In this document: in pieces, positions 26,107-32,897 of the stretch
Position numbering within the stretch: the stretch's first letter is position 1
Layout of the letters: each line of letters begins with the position of its first letter
Source of the DNA: JALYXS01 sp051003795
Lineage (GTDB): Bacteria > Acidobacteriota > Terriglobia > Bryobacterales > Bryobacteraceae
Assembly (NCBI GenBank): GCA_051003795.1
Contig: JBPCKZ010000245.1
Location: forward strand, 1 to 40,297
Length of the DNA stretch: 40,297 bases
Reading direction: 5' to 3'
Translations under genes and position numbers: made by a program
Notes under the pieces: generated by a model
Databases searched by the model: none
What the model saw: only the letters and a program-made list of their open reading frames with translations
What the model was told of the DNA's origin: nothing

Positions 26107-27039
26107 GTGCCATTAGCACCCAAGGATTTTGTTCGCGATCCGGCCGCGCTCGAACGCTCCTACACGGTTGCCGAATCCGAAGCGTACACGCGCTGGCTCG
26201 CCACGCGCCACTACGAAAATTTCCATGTAGTCAGCTTTCTGCTTCCCAAAAAACTTCACCAGGATTTTTACAACGTGTACGCCTTCTGCCGTTGGGCGGA
26301 CGATTTGGGCGATGAAATGGGCGATCCGCGGGAGAGCCTCCGGCTGCTCGCATGGTGGAGCGAAGAACTGGATGCCATGTATGCGGGCCAAAGCAAGCAT
26401 CCCGTATTCGCCGCCCTGGAAGGAACCGTGGAACGGCACGGCATTCCCAAGCAGCCCTTTGCCGATCTGATCCGCGCGTTCGTTCAAGATCAGACCGTCA
26501 CGCGATACGCCAACTGGGACGATCTGCTCGGTTATTGCCTCTACTCGGCCAATCCGGTAGGCCGGCTGGTGCTATATCTGTGCGGGTATGCGGACGAAGC
26601 GCGCCAACGGCTCTCGGATGCGACTTGCACCGCTTTGCAACTCGCGAATTTTTGGCAGGACGTCACCGTCGATCTTGGGAAAGATCGCGTTTACATGCCC
26701 CTCGACGTTCTGCACCGGCATGGCTACTCCGAACGGGATCTGTTCGCGCGAAAAGCGACCGCGGGATTCCGCGCGGCCATGCGGGATTGCGTGGAGCGCG
26801 CGCGTGGCTTGTTCGAGCAAGGCCTGCCGCTTGCCCGTGGAGTCAACCGGCGTTTGTCGATTGACCTGGAATTGTTCAGCCGCGGCGGCCTGCGGATTCT
26901 CGAAAAGATCGAAGAACTGGATTACGACGTGTTATCGCGGCGTCCGGCAATATCGAAACCCGAGCGGGCGCGGCTATTGGCGAGCACGCTCGCGCGTGCC
27001 GCATTTTCGGGAGAGTTGTGGCGCGCAAATCCGGCATGA
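26107..27039 (+). CDS. hpnC: squalene synthase HpnC (hydroxysqualene-forming)
   Basis: A 310-aa trans-isoprenyl diphosphate synthase of the squalene/phytoene family. HYENFHVVSFLLPKKLHQ is the HpnC-type N-terminus, AFCRWADDLGDE is the first Asp-rich motif, and LANFWQDVTVDLGKDRVYMP the second. In the HpnCDE route HpnD makes presqualene diphosphate and HpnC turns it into hydroxysqualene. Start is GTG 26107. It overlaps hpnD by four bases (ATGA). The family is certain; assignment as HpnC rather than HpnD rests on the N-terminal motif and gene order. Confidence 0.9.
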   Translation: MPLAPKDFVRDPAALERSYTVAESEAYTRWLATRHYENFHVVSFLLPKKLHQDFYNVYAFCRWADDLGDEMGDPRESLRLLAWWSEELDAMYAGQSKHPVFAALEGTVERHGIPKQPFADLIRAFVQDQTVTRYANWDDLLGYCLYSANPVGRLVLYLCGYADEARQRLSDATCTALQLANFWQDVTVDLGKDRVYMPLDVLHRHGYSERDLFARKATAGFRAAMRDCVERARGLFEQGLPLARGVNRRLSIDLELFSRGGLRILEKIEELDYDVLSRRPAISKPERARLLASTLARAAFSGELWRANPA

Positions 27040-27890
27040 CAACCATCGAGCATTCTTACGCGTGGTGCCGGCGCGTCGCACGGACCCGCGCCAAGAACTT
27101 CTATTACTCGTTCGTCCTTCTCTCCCCCGAGCAAAAGGATGCAATGTGCGCCGTCTACGCGTTCATGCGCTATTGCGACGATCTCAGCGACGAGCTTGGC
27201 GCCTCGGCCGCCTCAATCGATCGTTGGAGCGCCGCTCTGGCCGATGCGCTCAATGGCAAGTTCGACGGGCATCCGGTCTGGCCGGCATTTCACGACACCG
27301 TCGCCCGGTACCGTATCCCGCACCAATACTTCTTCGAAATGATCGATGGCGTCCGTTCGGATTTGAACCCGCGCCAAATTCAGGATTTCGACGAGTTATA
27401 TCGGTACTGCCATCAAGTCGCCTCCGTTGTCGGCATGACCACGATTCATATCTTTGGGTTCGACTCGCCCGAAGCCCTGCCTTTCGCGGAAAAGTGCGGG
27501 ATCGCCTTTCAGCTGACCAACATCATCCGCGACGTCCGGGAAGATGCCGAGCGCGGCCGTGTGTATTTGCCTCATGAGGATCTGGCGCAATTTCACGTCG
27601 CCCCGGAATTCCTGCAAACCCAGGCTCGCTCGAGAGAGTTCATGACCCTGATGGGATTTGAAGGCGCCCGCGCGCGGGCTTACTACGACGAATCGAAGCC
27701 GTTGCTCGATTTGGTGCATGCCCGCAGCCGCGCTTCGCTCTGGGCGCTGATCGCAATTTATTCGCGGCTGCTCGAACGCATGCAAGCGTCGAATTACGAC
27801 GTGCTCGCTCGAAGAATTTCCTTGCCCGCATGGGAAAAGGCGGCGATCGTACTGCAAGCGCTAGCGGGGCGGATTACCCGGGCGTTTTAA
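27036..27890 (+). CDS. hpnD: presqualene diphosphate synthase HpnD
   Basis: A 284-aa squalene/phytoene synthase family enzyme that condenses two farnesyl diphosphates. Present are TRAKNFYYSFVLLSPEQKDAM, YAFMRYCDDLSDE (first Asp-rich motif), and LTNIIRDVREDAERGRVYLP (second). I choose ATG 27036, which overlaps the hpnC stop as ATGA like other junctions in this operon; GTG 27018 would add six residues. The gene ends the operon, overlapping the convergent small membrane gene by four bases. The hpnE desaturase that normally follows is absent. Confidence 0.92.
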   Translation: MTTIEHSYAWCRRVARTRAKNFYYSFVLLSPEQKDAMCAVYAFMRYCDDLSDELGASAASIDRWSAALADALNGKFDGHPVWPAFHDTVARYRIPHQYFFEMIDGVRSDLNPRQIQDFDELYRYCHQVASVVGMTTIHIFGFDSPEALPFAEKCGIAFQLTNIIRDVREDAERGRVYLPHEDLAQFHVAPEFLQTQARSREFMTLMGFEGARARAYYDESKPLLDLVHARSRASLWALIAIYSRLLERMQASNYDVLARRISLPAWEKAAIVLQALAGRITRAF

Positions 27891-28072
27891 CCGTGACCCA
27901 ATCTCATCAGCCAGCCGATCCCGAACAGCGCGGCCATGAAGCATCCAAAAACATAGAGTCCGTAATGCAGGCGCTCGCGGTCGGTGCGCTTGGTCACGAT
28001 GCCGAGCACCACGGCCGTGAATAGCGAGAACAAGAAAGCGGCTTCGAAATGCGACAGGCTCATCTTGGGCAT
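27887..28072 (-). CDS. small membrane protein, 61 aa
   Basis: A 61-aa protein starting at ATG 28072, sharing one base with the stop of the upstream gene (TGATG). It has two hydrophobic segments (FEAAFLFSLFTAVVLGIV and YVFGCFMAALFGIGWLM) joined by a charged loop TKRTDRERLHYG. I recognise no family. Coupling to the 139-aa membrane protein suggests they work together. Its 3' end overlaps hpnD tail to tail by four bases. Confidence 0.7.
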   Translation of the reverse strand: MPKMSLSHFEAAFLFSLFTAVVLGIVTKRTDRERLHYGLYVFGCFMAALFGIGWLMRLGHG

Positions 28073-28491
28073 CAGCTTTTTCTCCCGGCCGCGATTTCGT
28101 AACAATCCACCATCGCCAGTATGTTGAGCAACCCGGCCGTCACCAGGAACTTCGTGCCGTAGTCGTGCACGTGGCCGGCAACATCCGCCTGGGAATAACC
28201 CATGGCCGCCGCCAAAAAATAAAGCGCTCCGGTGGCTAAGTCGCTCAAAAATCCACCGTAGTTGATCAGGGTGGTGAGAAGGTCGCCGCTCTGCGGCTTG
28301 AACATGGCTCCGCGCATTGCCAGCCCCGCGAAAAACATGAGAGTCACCGACCCGAGCAGCATTAGAGCGCGGCCGCGGCGTTTCAAAAAGAAGTGGCCGC
28401 CGCCGGGGATCGCCCAACTCAACAGCACCGGCACGGCCCAGACTCTTACGGGCGCGAGGGGTTCTTTAACAACCTTTTGCTTGGCGGCCAT
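28072..28491 (-). CDS. small integral membrane protein, DUF6677-like
   Basis: A 139-aa protein with about four hydrophobic segments. LSWAIPGGGHFFLKRRGRALML, near the N-terminus, is a pattern I associate with acidobacterial DUF6677-type proteins (memory, not a search). The C-terminal half has FLSDLATGALYFLAAAMGY and a soluble HVHDYGTKFLVTAGLLN segment. The ATG at 28491 has no strong ribosome site. It is co-transcribed with the 61-aa membrane gene. The function is unknown. Confidence 0.65.
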   Translation of the reverse strand: MAAKQKVVKEPLAPVRVWAVPVLLSWAIPGGGHFFLKRRGRALMLLGSVTLMFFAGLAMRGAMFKPQSGDLLTTLINYGGFLSDLATGALYFLAAAMGYSQADVAGHVHDYGTKFLVTAGLLNILAMVDCYEIAAGRKS

Positions 28492-28507
28492 CGCTTTGGA
28501 TACTTCG

Positions 28508-28516
28508 AGAATAGCA
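28508..28516 (-). promoter_or_regulatory. candidate extended -10 promoter for the small membrane operon
   Basis: TGCTATTCT on the minus strand fits TG-n-TATAAT with one mismatch in the hexamer (T in place of A at 28509-28510). It lies about 17 nt before ATG 28491, which leaves a short leader. Confidence 0.35.
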
Positions 28517-28539
28517 TGTGGCCGCTCGATTGAAGACCG

Positions 28540-28902
28540 CTAGGCGGCCGCTCGATGGGTGCGCATGAGCGCGGAATCGAGTAACCATCGCAATTGAACG
28601 CGCTCAAACGGCGCAGCCCAATAATCCGTCGCGCCGGCCTCGAGGGCCTCGAGCCATCGCGCGGTTTCCGGTAAACGGTTCACGACGATAAACGGGGTGC
28701 TGGAATCGTGCGCTCGAACCGTCGCAAGCAGCTTAAGACAGTCCTTGTCGTCGCCCGATGCCAGAATCACGTCCGCGCCGGCTAGATGAAGATACGCTGA
28801 ATCCACCGGACTGACTTCAAATTGGTGATTTTCCCGGACGATCAGCAGCCCGATGAGATCGGTTGTGACGCGATCAAAACCTATCAGAAGAATGTTGGCC
28901 AT
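28540..28902 (-). CDS. receiver-like protein lacking the phosphorylation site
   Basis: A 120-aa single-domain protein with the fold pattern of a response-regulator receiver: ANILLIGFD strand 1, ADVILAS strand 3, STPFIVVN strand 4 and LEAGATDYWAAPF strand 5. The key residues are lost: Ser49 stands for the phospho-acceptor Asp, the N-terminal acidic pair is FD-R, Asn75 stands for the Thr/Ser switch, and Ala97 replaces the conserved Lys before Pro-Phe. It is therefore a pseudo-receiver, probably an adaptor that works without phosphate. A GGAG site lies 6 nt before ATG 28902, and a good promoter lies upstream. Confidence 0.72.
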   Translation of the reverse strand: MANILLIGFDRVTTDLIGLLIVRENHQFEVSPVDSAYLHLAGADVILASGDDKDCLKLLATVRAHDSSTPFIVVNRLPETARWLEALEAGATDYWAAPFERVQLRWLLDSALMRTHRAAA

Positions 28903-28984
28903 GGTTACTCCGTTGAATCAGGTTCGGTTTCTTCTCAACGAGGAGGGAAGACTGGCATACATGCAAGTTAGCAGCGGTGTTTCC

Positions 28985-29013
28985 AGACTAAAGCAGAATT
29001 GCGGCCCAGTCAA
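28985..29013 (-). promoter_or_regulatory. sigma70-type promoter of the receiver-like gene
   Basis: On the minus strand TTGACT (29013-29008) is followed after exactly 17 nt by TAGTCT (28990-28985). The -35 matches 5 of 6 bases and the -10 matches 4 of 6. The leader to ATG 28902 would be about 75 nt. Confidence 0.5.
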
Positions 29014-29093
29014 GAATTATTATTAAGCATTGTTCAGAATTGTGGGAAAAGCCTCCAGTTTTACGATGCTCCGCATGTTCCAATGGAAACTTC

Positions 29094-30935
29094 ATGGCTC
29101 ACTCTTCCGGGCTGGAAATCGCGGTGCTGGCCATCTTGATTTTTGTTTCGGCCGCGTTGTTCTGGATGCGCTTTCGCGTGGTCGTTGAGATTGTCCGGAA
29201 CGCCAAGCCTGAACCGGGTTATCGAGTTGCGCCGCTTCTTCCACGGATTCGGAAATTCGCGTGGGAAGTGCTGCTGCAAGGAAAAGTAATCCGGGAACGA
29301 CCGCTTCCGGGGATCGCGCACGCTTTCGTTTTTTGGGGATTCTGCGCATTCGCGCTTATTACTATCAACCACCTCGCAACAGGCTTCGGCGTTTCCCTGA
29401 TTCCGCGCGATAGTCTCTTCGGCAAACTCTATTTCGGCTTCGCGGGCCTGTTCGCCGTGGCGGTCGCGATCTCGATCGCCGGCCTCGCGATTCGCCGCTT
29501 CCTGGTGAAGCCCCGATGGCTGGGAAGAGTCTCGTACGAATCCGGCGCGATCGCGCTGCTTATTTTTGTGCTGATGGTAACTTATCTCGCGCAGTTTTGG
29601 TGGGCGGACGGGACAGTCGGGGCAAGAGCCGCGTGGTGGCTGCATACTCTCGCACTGCTCCTATTCTTGCCGTTGATCCCGCAGACCAAGCATCTGCACC
29701 TGGTTCTAAGTCCGGCGACCGTGTTCGCGAAGAGGCCGGGCTTCAGCCAGATTCCTCCGCTTTCGGGCGACGAGGATTTCGGTCTCGATACCGGCAAGGA
29801 CGTCACGCGGCTCGACGCGCTACAGGCGTTTTCATGCGTGGAGTGCGGCCGGTGCACGGAGCACTGTCCGGCTTTCAACACGGGCAAAGTTCTCAATCCG
29901 AAAGAGATCGTTCTGGGGCTGCGCGACTACCTGCGTGAGTTTGGCCCCACATCGGATCAGCCTCTCCTGGGGACCCATATTTCCGAGGAGGCCGCCTTCC
30001 AATGCACCACCTGCGGCGGCTGCGAGTTCCAATGTCCGGTCGGCATTCAACATTTGCCCATGATCATCGGCTTGCGCCGCGGCGCCGTGAACACGGGCAA
30101 GTGGGAGGACTCTCACGGCACGAAACTTTTTCTCACGATGGAGCGCAACGGCAACTCACTTGGATTCGCGTCAAGCGAGAGACAGAAATTTATCGAAAAA
30201 AACGAGTTTCCGATCTACGACGGCACGCAGGAATATTGCCTGTGGCTCGGCTGCATGGGAGCGTACGATCCCGGCGGGCGCGAAACGGTGCTGGCGCTCG
30301 TAAAGGTGCTGCGGCATTTGGGAATCGCGTTCGGCGTGCTCCGCAATGAGAAATGCACGGGCGATCCGGCGCGGCGCCTGGGAAACGACCTCTTATTCAC
30401 GCAACTCGCGGAATCCGGCATTCAACGGATGCAAGAGGGAAAAGCGACGAAGCTCTTGTCGATCTGCCCTCATTGCGTGCGCACCATTGGCACGGATTGG
30501 AAAGAGGCGGGCGCCACGTTTGAGATCGAGCATCATAGCGAGCTGTTGGCGCGCAATCAAGCCCGCTTGCCCGCGGAGAACGGAGTTCGCGAGAAGGTGG
30601 TATACCATGATCCTTGTTACCTCGGACGGTACCGCGGCGTTTACCAGCAGCCCCGCGACGTGATTGGGTTGTCGGCGGACGTCGTGGAAGCGCCTCGCAA
30701 CCATGAGCGTTCCTTCTGTTGCGGCGCGGGCGGCGGGATGATGTTTCTGGGCGAAGAAAAAGGCAAGCGCGTGAATGTCGCGCGGGTGGAAGAGCTTGTC
30801 GCGACCGGCGCGGATACGGTGGGCGTCGCATGCCCGTTTTGCCAGTCGATGTTTCGCGACGCTTTGGGCCAGATGGGGGACAAGCGGCCGAAATTGCTGG
30901 ATGTGGCGCAGATCGTGGCGGCGGCGATCCATTAG
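29094..30935 (+). CDS. membrane Fe-S oxidoreductase (EtfAB:quinone oxidoreductase / HdrD-like)
   Basis: A 613-aa protein. The frame is open earlier (29040), but ATG 29094 (GGAAA upstream) is the first good start. Five hydrophobic segments in residues 8-220 resemble a NarI-type cytochrome b domain, with His in GIAHAF and WWLHTLALLL. Two 4Fe-4S motifs follow: Cys248 in CVECGRCTEHCP and Cys304 in CTTCGGCEFQCP. Two CCG domains come next, one from about 382 (CLWLGCMGAYD) and one with HDPCYLGRY and CCGAGGGMMF at 542. This is the layout of FadF-like proteins that pass electrons from electron-transfer flavoprotein to menaquinone in fatty-acid oxidation; heterodisulfide-reductase-like roles are the alternative. 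Its last 185 nt are duplicated at 32702-32888. Confidence 0.88.
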   Translation: MAHSSGLEIAVLAILIFVSAALFWMRFRVVVEIVRNAKPEPGYRVAPLLPRIRKFAWEVLLQGKVIRERPLPGIAHAFVFWGFCAFALITINHLATGFGVSLIPRDSLFGKLYFGFAGLFAVAVAISIAGLAIRRFLVKPRWLGRVSYESGAIALLIFVLMVTYLAQFWWADGTVGARAAWWLHTLALLLFLPLIPQTKHLHLVLSPATVFAKRPGFSQIPPLSGDEDFGLDTGKDVTRLDALQAFSCVECGRCTEHCPAFNTGKVLNPKEIVLGLRDYLREFGPTSDQPLLGTHISEEAAFQCTTCGGCEFQCPVGIQHLPMIIGLRRGAVNTGKWEDSHGTKLFLTMERNGNSLGFASSERQKFIEKNEFPIYDGTQEYCLWLGCMGAYDPGGRETVLALVKVLRHLGIAFGVLRNEKCTGDPARRLGNDLLFTQLAESGIQRMQEGKATKLLSICPHCVRTIGTDWKEAGATFEIEHHSELLARNQARLPAENGVREKVVYHDPCYLGRYRGVYQQPRDVIGLSADVVEAPRNHERSFCCGAGGGMMFLGEEKGKRVNVARVEELVATGADTVGVACPFCQSMFRDALGQMGDKRPKLLDVAQIVAAAIH

Positions 30936-30937
30936 CG
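30751..30937 (+). repeat. direct repeat, copy 1 (end of Fe-S oxidoreductase gene)
   Basis: 187 nt from GCGAAGAAAAAGG to ATTAGCG, covering the last 61 codons, the stop and 2 nt beyond. Copy 2 at 32702 has the same length with about seven substitutions and no indel. Confidence 0.9.
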
Positions 30938-31072
30938 GGTTGCTTGATGGAGATTCGGTTCGCAAGAAGCGACATGCCGACTACACGTCCAAGTGGACGT
31001 AACGCCGGATTATCGGAAGTAAAGCCTTAAAGTTCGAATTGGTTGACCTTTGTTAAACGTCACAGAGAGAAC

Positions 31073-31933
31073 ATGAGTAAAGCGATCTCGCTCTATTCCT
31101 TGCTCGTCCTCATGCTCGGACCAGTCTGTGCGCTGGCAGGTCCGCCATTTCAGACGGACGACCCCGAACCCATCGATTTCCGGCATTACGAATTCTATAC
31201 ATTCGCCAATTCCGACGGTACGAGTCTGGAAACCGATGCGCAAGGTCCGGCACTTGAGTTCAATTGGGGCGCCGCTCCCAATCTGCATCTCCATATCATC
31301 GTCCCCGCCGCCGCGGTTCTTCCGTCCAATAATCCGAGGTACGCTCCCGATGGGTTTGGACCGAGAGTGTACGGTCTTGGCGACATCGAACTCGGTATCA
31401 AATACCGATTCATCCAGGAAACCAAGCACCGGCCCATGATCGGCACTTTCACCATGTTCGAGATGCCCTCCGGCAACGCCCAGCGAGGCTTGGGCGTGGG
31501 CAAAGTCTGGTACAAGGTGCCTCTTTGGATTCAAAAGAGCTTCGGCCCATGGACAACGTACGGCGGCGGGGGGGTGACGATCGTCCCCGCGCCCGGATAC
31601 CGCAATTTTCCCTACGCCGGATGGCTGGTCCAGCGGGACCTTGGCAAGAAGTTGACCCTGGGCACGGAAATTTTCTATCACGGCCCCGAAGGACCGGCAA
31701 CGCCCCAAACGAGACCCGCTACTCTTGTGGATCTTGGTGGTTATTACAAATTCCGGGGAGATCCGAGTTATCAACTGTTATTCTGCTATGGGCATACGGC
31801 GGTCGGTCAGCGGGAAACGTACGCTTATCTTGGGCTCTATTGGACGTGGGGAAACAAATCAGCGGATGCAGCGAAACCCGCCGAGACTTCCATGAACCGT
31901 TTCGGTCCTCCTCAAGGCTTTCGCCATCTATGA
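31073..31933 (+). CDS. outer-membrane beta-barrel protein, Phenol_MetA_deg-like
   Basis: A 286-aa exported protein starting at ATG 31073 (AGAGAGA upstream). The signal peptide is MSKAISLYSLLVLMLGPVCA, with mature start near GPPFQTDDPEPIDFRHYEFY. Alternating beta strands (ALEFNWGAAPNLHLHIIVP, GLGDIELGIKYRF, YQLLFCYGHTAVG, YLGLYWTW) indicate a barrel. The TDDPEP/HYEFY start and strand pattern are those of proteins usually annotated as Phenol_MetA_deg-type transporters. The stop overlaps the next gene by four bases (ATGA). It lies within the segment bounded by the 187-nt direct repeats, so it may have arrived with that segment. Confidence 0.75.
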   Translation: MSKAISLYSLLVLMLGPVCALAGPPFQTDDPEPIDFRHYEFYTFANSDGTSLETDAQGPALEFNWGAAPNLHLHIIVPAAAVLPSNNPRYAPDGFGPRVYGLGDIELGIKYRFIQETKHRPMIGTFTMFEMPSGNAQRGLGVGKVWYKVPLWIQKSFGPWTTYGGGGVTIVPAPGYRNFPYAGWLVQRDLGKKLTLGTEIFYHGPEGPATPQTRPATLVDLGGYYKFRGDPSYQLLFCYGHTAVGQRETYAYLGLYWTWGNKSADAAKPAETSMNRFGPPQGFRHL

Positions 31934-32202
31934 ACGTTACAAGTAGCGACACAATACTCCTGGCGCATGCGGCGTTCGGAATGGTTGGCGCGCTGCTGGC
32001 GCTTTGGGTGTTTTTCGAAGCGCTGAATGCACGAACGGAGAACGCCAGACGCACGAGTCAGGCTGCCCTTGCCGTCGCGATCTGCATGGGCGCGGCCTGC
32101 ATTCTCGGCGGCTACTGGTATGTTCATTTCTATCCGGCGGAGAAGGCGGCGGGGCCGGGCAGTTACATAACGTCAGACGATCGGAAGGCCGGCGTGTGGT
32201 GA
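31930..32202 (+). CDS. small membrane protein, 90 aa
   Basis: A 90-aa protein coupled to the barrel gene (ATGA). Two hydrophobic helices (ILLAHAAFGMVGALLALWVFF and AALAVAICMGAACILGGYWYVHFY) are joined by a charged loop NARTENARRTSQ, with a soluble tail ending KAGVW. The resemblance to longer quinol or cytochrome-like membrane proteins is only general, and the protein may be truncated. A hairpin with a T-run follows 16 nt after the stop, so the pair forms a short operon of its own. Confidence 0.65.
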   Translation: MNVTSSDTILLAHAAFGMVGALLALWVFFEALNARTENARRTSQAALAVAICMGAACILGGYWYVHFYPAEKAAGPGSYITSDDRKAGVW

Positions 32203-32218
32203 GCGGTCTGCGCAGAAG

Positions 32219-32244
32219 CCTGCCGGAACGGGCAGGGGCCTTTT
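32219..32244 (+). terminator. rho-independent terminator
   Basis: Stem CCTGCC / GGCAGG (32219-32224 with 32231-32236), loop GGAACG, then GGCC and a T4 run. It closes the barrel and small-membrane-protein pair. Confidence 0.6.
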
Positions 32245-32337
32245 CCACTATCTATAAATGAACCATTTTGTCGAGAGTAAACATCTTATAAGTGCTGGTC
32301 ATCTTCTGCTTATCCGTCGTGGCTGCCCCCCTAACAG

Positions 32338-32691
32338 CTAACGCCATACAGCATAGCTAATCAGCACACAAGAGCACAACACCATGAAAGCTGTAAGGAC
32401 GACCGCACCGGAGCCGGCCACTTGATCGGTATGTACGCTGTAAGCCGAGACACAACGCACTATCAAACAGGTCCCGACCTTGGCGATTTTAGTGAAGTCG
32501 CGAACGTTCCGTTCGCGCGGGTTACTCCAGCTTTCATATCCGTGATGATGTTCGTACACGTCCTTCACATTCGCTGGCCCGTAGTGGCCACTTGGTTGAC
32601 CGCCTTTGCCGACGTATCTCAATTCGTGAGTTGTATCAATGCGATAGCCACCGGCAGAAGCAATCGCATTGAGCAAGAGATTTATCGCCAA
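32338..32691 (-). pseudogene. possible 5'-truncated gene on the minus strand
   Basis: An open frame of 118 codons from a TTG at 32691 with a protein-like composition: a hydrophobic start (AINLLLNAIASAGG), a soluble middle rich in His, Tyr and Gly (HELRYVGKGGQPSGHYGP, VYEHHHGYESWSN) and a closing membrane helix (VVLTAFMVLCSCVLISYAVW). No ribosome site precedes it. Immediately upstream lies the antisense of the 187-nt repeat copy, so the true 5' end was probably lost when that junction formed. I recognise no family. Confidence 0.35.
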
Positions 32692-32701
32692 TACGGGCGG
32701 C

Positions 32702-32888
32702 GCGAAGAAAAAGGCAAGCGCGTGAATGTCGCGCGGGTGGAAGAGCTTGTCGCGACCGGCGCGGATACGGTGGGCGTCGCGTGTCCGTTTTGCCAGTCGA
32801 TGTTCCGCGACGCTTTGGGCCAGATGGGGGACACGCGGCCCAAATTGCTGGATGTGGCGCAGATCGCTGCGGCGGCGATCCATTAGCG
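32702..32888 (+). pseudogene. second copy of the Fe-S oxidoreductase 3' end
   Basis: A 187-nt copy of 30751-30937 with no start and no upstream part of the gene. Of roughly seven differences, most are synonymous (GCATGC to GCGTGT, TTT to TTC, CCG to CCC); two change residues (Lys to Thr, Val to Ala). Such a pattern suggests it diverged as part of a functional gene before being cut down. It ends 9 nt before the S9 peptidase start. Confidence 0.85.
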
Positions 32889-32897
32889 AATCGCGAC

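Larger units (their letters stand above)
32203..32701 (+). other. about 500 nt without a secure gene
   Basis: This stretch contains the terminator hairpin at 32219-32244 and, on the minus strand, an open frame (32338-32691) described separately. The plus-strand frame from 32422 that runs into the 187-nt repeat is an accidental fusion. The base composition is clearly more AT-rich than the flanks. Confidence 0.5.

Noticed and set aside
24881..26119. 412-codon minus-strand open frame
   Set aside because: Antisense of the second zinc dehydrogenase and neighbours, which have complete motifs on the plus strand.
17586..27890. Search for hpnE or other hopanoid genes (hpnF-type second cyclase, hpnI-K) in the operon
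   Set aside because: Every frame in the operon is accounted for; no FAD-binding amine-oxidase-like motif was seen.
32422..32886. 154-codon plus-strand frame ending in the oxidoreductase tail
   Set aside because: Only the last 60 codons are protein-like, and they are the duplicated 3' end. The first part has no family pattern and the join is accidental.
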